DNA of 64,000 bases, taken from assembly GCA_963702535.1 (NCBI GenBank), contig CAVPDG010000024.1, forward strand, positions 434,001 to 498,000, written 5' to 3'. Both the position numbers and the translations under genes were made by a program. Source of the DNA: CAVPDG01 sp963702535. Its GTDB lineage: Bacteria > Chloroflexota > Anaerolineae > Anaerolineales > UBA4823. The notes beneath the pieces are model-generated. The model was not told the DNA's origin and did no database searches. It saw only the letters and a program-made list of their open reading frames with translations. Below are positions 20,651-30,839 of this stretch, piece after piece; position 1 is the first letter of the stretch, and every line of letters starts with the position of its first letter.

Positions 20651-22198
20651 ATGAAGATGGAAAATGACCGTTTTGTCGTTTATGGGAACGCGATCGAGAA
20701 GTCGCATTCGCAAAAAGCCATCCAATGGCAAAACATGTTCGTCAAGAAGTTCAATTACGATCCGGATGAGAAGTATGTGCTGCACCTGGAGGATAACCCG
20801 TACCTCGGACCCTTGTTCGGCTTGAAGAACATCGTGCGCGGCGAGGGCAGGCGAGCCGGTGCGGAACGAGAATGCCGTGATCTGCAGCACCATCCGCATG
20901 GGCTACGGGCACTACCGCATCGCCATGGCGGGCGTCTCCTGCGCCCGGGCAATGGGCTTCACGCCTTACTGGCTGGATCTGCTCGCCATCCCGGGCATCA
21001 CCACCGATGTGATCAACCGCTGCAACCACAACTACAGCTACTTCTCGCGCCTTTCGCAGCGTAGCAATTTCTTCAACAAGTACGTGTGGGAGGCGGTCAC
21101 CACCGGCGAGCCTACCCTGCCAGGGCTTTCCTGGTTCCTCAATAGCTACATCATCCGGCTGGCCGTGGCGCTTCTTGAAGACCAACGTCAAAGATTACAA
21201 GATGAGCGAGCTGTTCCGCAACCTGCACCAGGCATTGCCCTCCGACATGCCCGTGCTCACCGCCCACATGTGGAACTGCATGGGCGCTGTGGCGGGCGGC
21301 ATGACCAATGTGGTGGACATGATGTTCGACAACTGGCCGATGGCCTTCCAGCTCACCGAAGGCGCCAAGCACGGCGTGCAATCGCCCTCCGGCTATTACG
21401 GCTTCCGCACCATGCGCGGCTTCGATGAGAAAAACCGCATCCTCAACCCGGTGCCGCCGGAGGCCCTCTTCTACACCGGGCACCACGTCGACCACGAGCT
21501 GGTGGAAAACATCGAAGCCGACTGCGCCGCCCGCCTGCAGCGCATGAGCGATAACCAACCGCGCCGCTTCCTGCTCACCATGGGCGGGGCCGGCGCCCAG
21601 CGCGAGCTGTTCAAAGCCATCATCGAGCACTGCCTGCCCGCTGGTCAAGGCGGATAAGCTCACCCTCTTCGTCAACCTGGGCGACCATAAAGCCAACTGG
21701 GACTGGCTGCAGGCTGAGATGGGCGAGCGCAAATCGCAGCTCCAGACCCACTTTACCTGGCAGGATACGCAGGCTTTTGCCGACCAGGTGCGCACGGGCG
21801 AGGCGCACGGTGTGCACGTTTTCCTGCACGACAATATCTTCCACGCCGTCTACGCCACCAACTACCTGATGCGCGTGGTGGATGTGATGATCACCAAGCC
21901 CAGCGAGCTGGCTTTTTACCCGGTGCCCAAGATCTTCAACGAGCGGGTGGGCGGGCACGAGATGTGGGGCGCCGTGCGCGGCGCCGAGCTGGGCGACGGT
22001 ACGGTTGAGGCGCGCAGCATCCCGCAAACTTTGCAGGCGATCGACCTGCTCTCTGGCGAGCGCGACTTGCTCGAGATGTTCTGCGGCTGCATAGTCAAGA
22101 ACAAGACCATCGGCGTGTACGATGGCGCCTACAAGTGCGTCGAGCTGGCAACGGGCAAGAAGTTACGCTGGCGTAGCGGAGAGTGTATAAACGGGTGA
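20651..22198 (+). CDS. GT-B-fold glycosyltransferase-like protein of unknown role, frameshifted
   Basis: This protein of about 515 residues lies between the sugar permease genes and the alpha-galactosidase. The N-terminal glycine loop STIRMGYGHYRIAMAG and the C-terminal DVMITKPSELAFYPVP resemble MurG or diacylglycerol glycosyltransferases (MGDG synthase type), which use nucleotide sugars. Frameshifts lie near 20850, 21170 and 21645. AAAGGA precedes the ATG. I do not recognise a characterised homologue. Its place suggests making or modifying a galactosylated compound, but a non-catalytic role is possible. Confidence 0.6.
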
Positions 22199-22236
22199 CA
22201 GACTGAGCCTTGCCGCTACGATGAGGAGATCTGACG

Positions 22237-23377
22237 ATGTCCGTTGAATTAGCCTCTACACCGCCCATGGGCTGGAATAGCTGGAATGCCATTGGCAAAG
22301 ATGTGGACGAGCAGGTGCTGCGCCAGATGGCGGATGCCCTGCTCTCCAGCCGGGCTGGCGCAGCTCGGGTACACCTACGTCGTCATCGACGACCACTGGC
22401 ACGGCGGTCGCGACGAGAGCGGCGCCCTGGTTCCCCATCCGCAGAAGTTCCCCTCGGGCATGCCCGCCCTGGCGGATTACCTCCACGCTCGCGGCTTGAA
22501 GCTGGGCATTTACTCCGACGCTGGCTTGAAAACCTGCGGCGGTGAGCCGGGCAGCATGGGCTACGAGGAGCTGGACGCCCGCACTTTCGCCGCCTGGGGC
22601 GTGGATTTCCTCAAGTACGATTTCTGCTTCACCCCCGACGACCGGGCTACAGCCGAGCGCTTGTACCGCAAGATGGGCGCTGCCTTGCGCCAGACCGGGC
22701 GCCCCATCCTCTTCAACATCTGCGAGTGGGGTCACCACCGCCCCTGGCTGTGGGCGCGGCAGGCGGGCGGGCATACCTGGCGCACCACCGGAGATATCTG
22801 GGATGGCTGGCGCGATGGTCCGCACGTCTCGCAGAATGGCATCGATACGCTGGGCTTCGAGCAGCAGCGCGGCTTGGAGGCTTACGCCGGTCCCGGCGGC
22901 TGGAATGACCCCGATATGCTCGTCGTGGGGCTGCGCGGGCGGGGGGCTATCGGCGGACCCGGCTGCACAGATGCCGAGTACCGCACGCATTTCAGCCTGT
23001 GGTGCCTGCTTGCCGCGCCGCTGGTGATGGGCTGCGACCTGCGCACTCTGGACGCCGCCTCGCTGGAGATCCTCTCCAATACGGAGCTGATCGCCCTGGA
23101 CCAGGACCCGCTTGGCAGGCAGGGCTTCCGCATCTGCCGCTTGGGGCGCTGCGAGATCTGGGTCAAGCACCTGGCTGGCGGCGACTTAGCGGTGGGCGTC
23201 TTCAATCGCGACGACGCCACGCGCCCGCTCAAGGTGCCCTGGTCCGATCTGGAGATCGAGGGCGCCTGGCACGTCCGTGACCTTTGGCAACATGCCGACC
23301 TGGGGGAATTCCAGCACGAGATCAGCCTGGAGCTGGAGAGTCACGCCTGCCGCATCTTCCGCTTGTCGAAAATGTAG
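22237..23377 (+). CDS. GH27 alpha-galactosidase, frameshifted
   Basis: This glycoside hydrolase family 27 enzyme removes terminal alpha-galactose. PPMGWNSWN starts the TIM barrel. The nucleophile is Asp in FLKYDFCF (about residue 128) and the acid/base is the first Asp of TTGDIWDGW (about residue 186). A C-terminal beta domain ends the protein at about 379 residues. A frameshift lies near 22350. No signal peptide is seen, so it is cytoplasmic and fits imported alpha-galactosides. GAGGAG precedes the start. An alpha-N-acetylgalactosaminidase is possible within GH27. Confidence 0.9.
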
Positions 23378-23413
23378 AGGCGAGGCCTCGCCGCGATCAT
23401 CTGGCTTCGAATC

Positions 23414-25004
23414 TCACCCCATCAGCAGACCCTCAGCCGCCGCCGAAGGCTCCAGGTCGGGCAGCTTCACCATGCGGAAGGAGTTCAGAAACCCGATCAA
23501 TCCGGCGATCAGCGGCACCATCAGCGCCACCTGCAGGGCGATATGGCTCGCCTCGGTGTTGATGCGCAGGATCTCCGCCTGCACGTCCGCCGGCTGCCCG
23601 GCGAGCTGCTCTTCAAGCTGGGTGTTGCTCATGATCTGGGCGTCCTCTTCCAGGGCTATGGCGACCTGATCCTGCTGTGCGGGTGTCAGGATCACGCTGG
23701 ATTGTGCCAGGTTGTTGAAATGAGAAAGCCAGGGTTGCCAGCATGATGGCGCCGGCGAAAGCCAGTCCGAAGGAAAGCCCGAAAGATCCCGAGGCAGAGT
23801 TCACGCCCGCCGCTTCGCTGACGCGCTCCTCAGAGATGGGCGCCAGCGTGTAGTTGTTGAGCTGCGATACCAGCAGCCCCAGCCCGGCGCCGGTGATCAC
23901 CAGCGGGATCAGGAAATTCAGCCCGGAGTCCGCCCGCGGGATGAGGGGTATCGAGAGTCCCACGCCCACGACCAGCAGGGCGAACCCGATCTGGATGATG
24001 CGGCTGGGGCGCCGTTTGCCAGCCCTGCGCCCCGCCAGCAAGGCGACGAAGAAGATGCTCAGCGATAGCGGCGCGATCGCCAGTCCCGTCTGCATGGCGT
24101 TGTACTCGAAAACCATCTGGAAGTAGATCGGCAAGGCGATCATCATCCCACCCAGCGAGATGTTCTGAAGCATCTGCCCGGAGATTCCCAGCCGGAAGTA
24201 TTTGGACTTGAACAGGTCCGGGTCGATGAGCGCCGTCTTGCCCTGCTTCTTGCGCCGTACCAGCCACCAGGCGAAGGCGCCCATGGCGATCAAGCCGGTC
24301 ACCATCAAGATGCCCACCGCTTCGCCGCCCTCCTGCCATACCAGGATGCTCAGCACAATGCCGCCCATGCCCAGGATGGAGAGAACCGCCCCGCCCCGGT
24401 CGATCTCGCGCGGACCGGTGTAAGGCACGTCTTTCACCAGCTTGATGTTGAGCAGCACCACGGCGATGATGACAAACTCCAGGAAGAACCCCACCCGCCA
24501 GGAGAGGTAGGTGGTGATGAACCCGCCTAGTAGCGGACCGACGGCCGCGGCGATGCCCGTCGCCGCCCCCACCAGCGCGTAGGTTTTCATTCGCGCCGCG
24601 CCCTCGAAGTTGCCGTGGATCAGTGATTGCATCGCCGGCAGCAGCAGCGACGCTCCCAGCCCGCCGATGATCGCCCAGAAGATCACCACCGGCAGCAGGG
24701 TTTGTGTCAGCGTCATCGCCAGCGCGCCGATGGCGTAGCCCAGCAAGCCGAGAATGTATGCGAGCTTGCGCCCGTACAGGTCGCCGATCTTGCTCCCGAT
24801 CAGGATGAACGAGGCGGAGACCAATGCCTCCAGGGCGATGGCAGACTGCACCCCGCTCACCGTGGCGTCGAGGTCTTCCACAACTGCCGAGATGGATACG
24901 TTCATGAACGACGTATCGACGACGAGCACAAACATCGCCATTGCCAGCAGCAGTGAAAGCCGGCTGGTTTTGGGTTTTTCGGTGTGGGCAGTGGCTTCGG
25001 TCAT
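23414..25004 (-). CDS. MFS exporter, DHA2-like, frameshifted near C-terminus
   Basis: This 14-helix major facilitator has about 530 residues. DTSFMNVSISAVVEDLDAT is the DHA2 helix-1 motif, and GSKIGDLYGRKLAY is the MFS motif A loop. A frameshift near 23715 precedes a Gln/Asp-rich extracellular loop and the last helix. It is likely a proton-driven drug or metabolite exporter. It stands alone and its substrate is unknown. Confidence 0.88.
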
Positions 25005-25073
25005 GAGGGGTCTGTCTCCGGTGTGGCTGAGGGTAGGGTGCTGGCAGGCTGATTATAATCGGTAAGCCAATTC

Positions 25074-25706
25074 CTACGAACGGCTGCAGAGCCAGCCTGG
25101 TGCATTTCTGCCTGCCAGCGCTGCGAGATCAGCCTGTGTGTCGATATCGTCCAGCATGGGCAGCAGCGTGCAGGCTAGCCCCTGCTCTCTGAGCAGGTCT
25201 TCAGTCTGCTGCCGAACGCGCGCGCTGCTCCAGTCGATGCCGCGGAAGAGCACCGCATCCCGCTGCCGCGTGCCGATCAGGGAATAGCCCCCGTCGCGGC
25301 AGGGTCCGATGACTGCATCCGCGCTCTCCAATGCAAGGAAGGCATCCAGGATCGTCCCACGCTCCAGCCCAGGAGCGTCCGTCCCGATGGCGAGCACCGC
25401 CTCAGCCCCCTGCGCGAAGGCGGCTTGCACGGCATCCTGTAATCTTTCGCCCAGGTCTCCGCCCTGCTGGGCGGTCACCCGGAATTCGGGGAAAGCCAGG
25501 CGGAAGTAAGCGAGGTCATCGGCTGAAGCGACGCGCAGCTCGACGGTGATGCCCTGCTGCGGCAGCCCGCTCAGCTCGAGCAGGGTGTGGTACAGCAGGC
25601 GGGCGTAGACCCCGGCAGCTTCCTCGAAGCCGATCGTCTCTCCCAGGCGCGTCTTGGCGTACCCGGCTGCCGGCTTTTTTGCGAATGCGATCACCTGCCG
25701 TTTCAC
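25074..25706 (-). CDS. TIGR04282-type (DUF2064) glycosyltransferase, arsenosugar-type
   Basis: This is an intact protein of about 210 residues with VIAFAKKPAAGYAKTRLG, GTDAPGLERGTI and GPCRDGGYSLIG, typical of DUF2064/TIGR04282 sugar-nucleotide enzymes annotated in arsenosugar biosynthesis. Its GTG start overlaps the stop of the TIGR04283-type gene. No ArsM methyltransferase or ArsS is in the window, so arsenic involvement is only suggested by the family. Confidence 0.85.
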   Translation of the reverse strand: MKRQVIAFAKKPAAGYAKTRLGETIGFEEAAGVYARLLYHTLLELSGLPQQGITVELRVASADDLAYFRLAFPEFRVTAQQGGDLGERLQDAVQAAFAQGAEAVLAIGTDAPGLERGTILDAFLALESADAVIGPCRDGGYSLIGTRQRDAVLFRGIDWSSARVRQQTEDLLREQGLACTLLPMLDDIDTQADLAALAGRNAPGWLCSRS

Positions 25707-26395
25707 GCTTCTACCCCGCTTCCCCGCGCGTACACCCGCTGCACCTCCTCCGCCGTCTTGCCGCAGTACAGGTACAGGATCACGCAGCGGATGTTCAGCA
25801 GCCATTGCTGGCTTGTCCCGCCTCCGGCATACTGCCGGCTGGAGGTCTGCACCCGCAGCGGGATGCGCACCAGCCTGCCCAGGCGGCGCAAGGCGCGCGA
25901 CATCTCCAGATCCTCCAGGATGGGCAGCTCCTGGAAGCCGCCCGCCCGCGCGAAAGTCTGGCGGGTCATAAACTGCACCTGGTCGCCGTACATGAAGCGC
26001 CAGTTCGCCGGGTAGCGGAGGCGATTGCGCAGCTTGAGCACGCCCTTCTCGGGCAGGACGGAGAGCTGGAAAGTCCCGCCGCTCACCCCCGCCTGGCTCA
26101 ACGCAGCGATCACCGCCTCCCGCCAGCCCTGGGGCAGGCGCGAATCGGCGTGGCAAAAAGCAAAGATCTCACCCGTGGCGTTTGCCGCTCCCAGGTTCAT
26201 CTGCCTGCCGCGATTGGGTGTGCTGTGCAGCACCCGCACGTCTTGCGGGATCAGGCTCAGGGTCGCATCCCGCGACCCTCCGTCCACGACGATGATCTCC
26301 AGCTCCTCGCTGCTGTACTCCTGCCGGGCGGCGAGCAGCGCATCGAGGAGATAACCTTCTTCGTTGAGTGTGGGGATGATGAGAGAAACGCGCAT
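25703..26395 (-). CDS. TIGR04283-type GT2 glycosyltransferase, arsenosugar-type
   Basis: This intact GT-A (family 2) transferase has 230 residues: SLIIPTLNEEGYLLDALLAA, the VVDGGSRDAT diphosphate-binding region, and FCHADSRLPQGW as the DxD-like metal site. ILEDLEMSRALRRLG is a family hallmark. It is coupled by a GTGA overlap to the TIGR04282-type gene, and the two families commonly occur together. The radical SAM gene lies 8 bp upstream in the same direction. Confidence 0.88.
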   Translation of the reverse strand: MRVSLIIPTLNEEGYLLDALLAARQEYSSEELEIIVVDGGSRDATLSLIPQDVRVLHSTPNRGRQMNLGAANATGEIFAFCHADSRLPQGWREAVIAALSQAGVSGGTFQLSVLPEKGVLKLRNRLRYPANWRFMYGDQVQFMTRQTFARAGGFQELPILEDLEMSRALRRLGRLVRIPLRVQTSSRQYAGGGTSQQWLLNIRCVILYLYCGKTAEEVQRVYARGSGVEA

Positions 26396-26402
26396 GCGCT
26401 TG

Positions 26403-27237
26403 TCAGGGCGCCCAACGGGAGCCCGCCGCTACTTGCTTCACTGGAACTCTTCGCGGCAGCCGTCCGGCAGTGCTGGCATTTTCGCCCAGCTCAGCCTGGA
26501 TCAGCGCAACGGCTTCCGCCAGCGGGAAGATGCCCGCCCTCACCAGCAGGTCGGCATCGGTCGCCGAGGGGTGCCAGTAGACGCCCTCGGCGTTGACCGT
26601 CATCTCCGGCGCCAGGTTATGCTTGCCCACCGCTCTCCCCTCCTGCGAGAAGCCGCGTTTCGCCAGCGGGCGGATGACATGCTCCTCGTCGGCGATCCCC
26701 AGCGAGCGGCGCAGCGCGCACAGCGCTTCCAGGTCGTCCTGGTTGGCGGGCGTCTCCGTGGTCGAGATACGCACTCTGAAACCGGCTTCCAGCAGCCTGC
26801 GGATGCCCTCCATCGTCTTTTGCCAGCTCCCCGCCCCGCGGTAGGCGTCGTGGGTCTGCGGCTGGCTGCCGTCCAGGCTCACCTGGATCGTCAGCCTCTC
26901 ATTTTTTATCTCGACCAGCTCGCTCGAAGCGCCTGCCGCCGAAGAGCATGGCGTTGGTCAGCACCGTCGCCGGCAGCCGCGCGGACGCGTACGCCAGCAT
27001 GGTGCATATCTCATCCAGCAGGAACGGCTCGCCGCCGGTGAAGTAGATGCCCTCGAAGCCCAGCTCCAGCGCCTCGTCCACGATCTGCTCCACCGCCTGC
27101 AGCCCGATGCCCCGCCGCCGCGCCTTGGGGTGCGACTCTGCCAGGCAGTAAGCGCAGCGCAGGTTGCAGTCGTAATTCGTATAGACCCACAATTTGGGGG
27201 ATAAAGGGGCAAGACCCGATTGGATCGTCTGTGTCAT
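26403..27237 (-). CDS. Radical SAM protein, frameshifted
   Basis: CNLRCAYC (C-x3-C-x2-C) binds the 4Fe-4S cluster, and FTGGEPFLLDE is the GGE motif for S-adenosylmethionine. VSLDGSQPQTHDAYRG follows a frameshift near 26910. The total is about 278 residues, without a clear C-terminal SPASM cluster. It heads the leftward set with the two arsenosugar-type glycosyltransferases. It may activate the sugar or arsenical, or be a peptide-modifying enzyme. The start at 27237 has AAGGA rather far upstream; the ATG at 27270 is an alternative. Confidence 0.78.
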
Positions 27238-27313
27238 GGCTCGAAGTTTGTCCTTATTGATATAATCCATAGTATATCATCCACCCCCCGTCACGATGAT
27301 GAGGAGCCCGTAC

Positions 27314-27808
27314 ATGAAAACAAACGCTGCCAACACCCGTCCCACCGCTCCCTTATTCTGGATCGCCCTGCTGCGCATCGTCGTCGGCGTGATGTTCCTC
27401 ACTACCTGGCTGCCCAACTTCCTGGATGGCGTCTACACCCCCGAAGGCTTGCAGCGCTTCTTCACCCAGCAGTACCCGCAATCCGAGAACTCCCTGGTTT
27501 TCTACGCCGATTTCATCGATACCGTCATCCTGCCCGCCCGGGAGGCTTTTGCCCCCTTCCAGCTCGTGGCTGAATTCCTGCTCGGGCTGGCGATCCTGGT
27601 CGGGGTTTTCACGCCCCTCTCCTCCATCGCCGGCATCTTCTTCCTGCTCAACACGCTGCTCGCCACCTGGGGGCACGACTGGAAATGGTCGTACATCCTG
27701 CCGGTCAGCATCCTGCTGGTGGTCTTGTTCACCCACGCCGGGCGCGCCCTGGGCGTGGATGCGCTGCTCTTGAAGCGCTTCGGCAAGCGCCATTTCTTGC
27801 TCTGGTAG
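27314..27808 (+). CDS. DoxX-like membrane protein
   Basis: This intact protein of 164 residues has four membrane segments, beginning LLRIVVGVMFLTTWLPNFLDG and including FLLGLAILVGVFTPLSSIAG, the DoxX pattern. GAGGAG lies 7 nt before the ATG. Related proteins have been linked to redox balance in the membrane. No specific role can be given. Confidence 0.75.
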   Translation: MKTNAANTRPTAPLFWIALLRIVVGVMFLTTWLPNFLDGVYTPEGLQRFFTQQYPQSENSLVFYADFIDTVILPAREAFAPFQLVAEFLLGLAILVGVFTPLSSIAGIFFLLNTLLATWGHDWKWSYILPVSILLVVLFTHAGRALGVDALLLKRFGKRHFLLW

Positions 27809-27844
27809 CCTGCTGGCGGTTCGTAGCCAATAGGGAGGGATTCT

Positions 27845-28727
27845 ATGATCGCCAACACAGACCTATCGATCCGCCTGCCGCGATGGGCGCCGCCTGGGCT
27901 ACGCCGAGTACGGCGACCCGGCGGGCAAGCCCGTCCTGCACTTCCACGGCACGCCCGATTCGCGCCTGGAAGGCACCCTGCCGGAGGTGGCCGAGTCCGC
28001 CGCCCGCCTGGGCGTGCGCCTGATCCTGCCCGACCGTCCCGGCATCGGTCTCTCGGACTTCAAGCCCGGCAGGGCGATCCTCGACTGGCCCGCCGACGTT
28101 CTGGCGCTGGCGGATGCGCTGAACATCGCGCGCTTTGCCCTCATGGGGCTCTCCGGCGGCGGTCCCTACGCCGCTGCTTGCGCCTATAAGATCCCGCAGC
28201 GCCTCAGCCCGCGTGGGCATCATCAGCGGCGTGGCGCCGCCCGATATGCCCGACGCCATGGAGCTTCTCGACCGCACCAGCGACGGTCAGGCGGTCAAGC
28301 TCGGCTCCAAAGCGCCCTGGCTGCTGCGCCTCCTCCTGGCGTACACCGTCTTCCAGTTCCGCCGCGACCCCTACAAGCTGGTGGCGCAGACCCCGCCGAA
28401 GTCTCCCCGCCCGACCAGGCTGCCCTGGCCAGGGCCGCTGTGGCGGATACCGTGGTGCGCATGACCGGCGGCGCCTTCCAGCAGGGAGCACGTGGCGCCG
28501 CCTGGGATTACACCCTCTTCTCACGCCCGTGGGGGTTCGCCCTGGGCGATATCCACCTGCCCGTCTTCCTCTGGCACGGCGAGGACGACTGGGTCTGCCC
28601 GGTGGAGATGGGGCGCTACATGGCGCAGGGCATCCCCGGCTGTAACGCCACCTTTTACCCCGGCGAAGGGCACATCTCCCTGGTGGTGAATCACTTTGCC
28701 GAGATTTTAGAGATGGTAGCAGGGTAG
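27845..28727 (+). CDS. Alpha/beta hydrolase, frameshifted
   Basis: GYAEYGDPAGKPVLHFHGTP gives the oxyanion-hole HG motif. The nucleophile elbow is GLSGGGPY. The Asp is in HGEDDWVCPVEMG and the His in YPGEGHISLVV. At least three frameshifts (near 27880, 28208 and 28395) break about 290 residues. All catalytic residues remain. It follows the DoxX-like gene by 36 bp. The substrate is unknown. Confidence 0.8.
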
Positions 28728-28791
28728 GGTTGCCATTATAATAACCGGCGTTGGGGTGAAGTCCTTAATATACGATGGATAGGGGTTTAGG

Positions 28792-30537
28792 ATGAGACGC
28801 TTTTACCTTGTACCAGTGCTTCTTCTTGCGCTTCTCGCCGGCATTGCCGGCTCTATTCAACTCTCGCCAGTCACGCCCGTCGCTGCCGACACTGCCGCCG
28901 TGCTCACCCAGCACAACGATAACTCCCGCACCGGCGCCAACCTGGACGAGACCACCCTCAACACTGCCAACGTCGCCCCGGGCTCCTTCGGCAAGCTCTT
29001 CACCCGGGCGGTGGATGGTCACATCTACGCCCAGCCGCTCTACGTGCCCGGCGTCGCGATCCCCGGCAGCGGCGTCCATAACGTCGTCTACGTCGCCACG
29101 CAGCACAATAGCGTCTACGCCTACGACGCCGATTACGCCTGCGCCTCGCGAGCCCCTCTGGCAGGTCTCCCTGGGTCGCTCGGCGCCTGTGCCCGCCGAC
29201 TTCGGCGACCGCTTCGGACCCTACAATGATATCACCGTCGAAGTGGGCGTCACCAGCACGCCCGTCATCGACCTGGCGACGAATACCCTCTACGTGGTGG
29301 CTTTCGTCCGCGATACCCCCCTCGACGTCGCCTGTCCCTGCGCCTACCACCACGACCTGCACGCCCTGGATCTCGCCACCGGCGCCGAGAAATTCGGCGG
29401 ACCGGTGCAGATCGCCGGCTCGGTTCCCGGCGTGGGCGCCGATAGCGTCGGCGACGTCGTTACCTTCGCCAGCCGCCAGCAGCTCCAGCGCTCCGCCCTG
29501 CTGCTCGCCAACGGCGTGGTCTATATCGCCTTTGCCGGTTACGCCGATACCGACCCCTACCACGGCTGGCTCTTCGGCTACGACGCCGCCACCCTGCAGC
29601 TCGTCTCCATATTCAACACCACCCCCAACGCCGTGGCGACGGAGACCGACCTGTACCCCGGCGAGGGCGGCATCTGGATGTCCGGTCAGGGTCCTCCGCC
29701 AACTCTTCCGGTTATATCTACATGGTTTCCGGCAACGGCAGCTTTTCCGCCGACACCGGCGGCGTGGATTACGGCGATACCTTCTTCAAGCTCGACCCCT
29801 CCAGCCTGGATAGCAACCTCATCCCCCAGGTCGCCGACTGGTTCACGCCCTTCAACCAGGAAGGGCTGATGGTCAACGATATGGACGTGGGCTCCACCGG
29901 CGTCTTGCTCATCCCCGGCACGAATTACCTGCTGGCGGGCGGCAAAGAAGGCTTGCTCTACCTGGTCGATAAGACGAATATGACGCATTACAACGGTCCC
30001 CTGGGTCCCGACCTGGTGGCGCAGGTGTTCTCGCCGCCGAGCACGCAGCCGATCCCCTGGTTCAACTCGCCGGTCTTCTGGGACCGTCCGGGGGGGCGGA
30101 TGATGTACATCTGGGGCATCCGCGACTCGCTCAAGGCATTTCGCCTTTACCGGTAGCCAATTCGATCCGGGTCACCGTCGTGAGCGCTTCTCCCTCTCTC
30201 TCCCAGGCGTATCCCGGCGGCGCCCTCTCGCTCTCGGCAAATGGCGTCGATCCGGCGACCGGCATCCTGTGGGCGTCGCACCCCATCCCCAGCGCGCTAC
30301 CCTCGACCTCCAAGCCGGGCATCCTGCGCGCCTACAACGCCGCCGACATCACTCAGGAGCTGTGGAACAGTGAGAGCCGACGTCTCCGGTGGCGACAGCC
30401 TGGGTCTGTATGCCAAGTTCGTCGCCCCCACCATCGCCGATGGCAAGGTCTTCCAGGCCACCTTCTCCGGCGAGCTGGCGGTCTACGGCATCCTGGCGAA
30501 CAACGCCACCTATTTGCCCCTGATCAGCGGGCAGTGA
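28792..30537 (+). CDS. Secreted PQQ-like beta-propeller protein, frameshifted
   Basis: A signal peptide (MRRFYLVPVLLLALLAGIAG) is followed by about 560 residues of propeller-like repeats, for example VVYVATQHNSVYAYDAD, then LHALDLATGAEKFGGPVQ, then YLLAGGKEGLLYLVDKT. This is the pattern of PQQ-like or quinoprotein repeats. The true PQQ-binding residues cannot be judged. Frameshifts lie near 29150, 29690, 30145 and 30375. The C-terminus YLPLISGQ resembles the tails of other secreted proteins in this window. It may be an extracellular enzyme or a binding propeller. Confidence 0.75.
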
Positions 30538-30555
30538 TCCGATCCTGCACCTCCA

Positions 30556-30648
30556 CGCCGCCGGCAGGGCGCCGGCGGCGGCGCATTTTCACTTGCCTGC
30601 ATCTGCATTGCGTTTTGCATGCCGGGAGGTGTTTCCTCCCCGGTATGC
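30556..30648 (+). terminator. Two hairpins after the propeller gene
   Basis: CGCCGCCGGC (30556) pairs with GCCGGCGGCG (30571) and is followed by CATTTTC. A second hairpin, GCATGCCGGGAGG (30617) with CCTCCCCGGTATGC (30635), has one bulge. The first is a likely terminator. Confidence 0.6.
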
Positions 30649-30671
30649 CTTGCTTAACCCCTTTTATTAAT

Positions 30672-30700
30672 TTGCGATTTATCTGAAATTACTATACAAT
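30672..30700 (+). promoter_or_regulatory. Promoter before the attenuated leader
   Basis: TTGCGA at 30672 and TACAAT at 30695 are spaced by 17 bp. The next gene starts 140 bp downstream, after a terminator-like hairpin. Confidence 0.7.
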
Positions 30701-30706
30701 GATTTC

Positions 30707-30819
30707 AGGGAACCCGGCGTCTCTCACCCCGCCGGCGGGCGCCCATGCGAGGCTTCTGCTCGTAAGTCCATATCCGCACGCTCTCCCGCCTGGCGATCAG
30801 GAGGAGAGCGTTTTTATTT
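30707..30819 (+). ncRNA. Candidate leader or small RNA ending in an intrinsic terminator
   Basis: Between the promoter and the gene at 30840 lies a GC-rich segment able to form CCGGCG/CGCCGG and CGAG/CTCG hairpins. It ends in CGCTCTCC (30779) paired with GGAGAGCG (30803) and TTTTTATTT. A terminator upstream of the start codon indicates attenuation, or a stand-alone RNA of about 110 nt. I could not match it to a known riboswitch class. Confidence 0.55.
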
Positions 30820-30839
30820 CTACCCGGGAGGGATAAGCC

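Noticed and set aside
28808..29869. Pro/Thr/Ser-rich open frame overlapping the PQQ-like gene
   Set aside because: The low-complexity first part is the shifted frame of the propeller gene. Only its later part is used after a frameshift.
30707..30819. Cyclic-di-GMP (GEMM) riboswitch
   Set aside because: The conserved GEMM bases and tetraloop-receptor pattern were looked for and not found.
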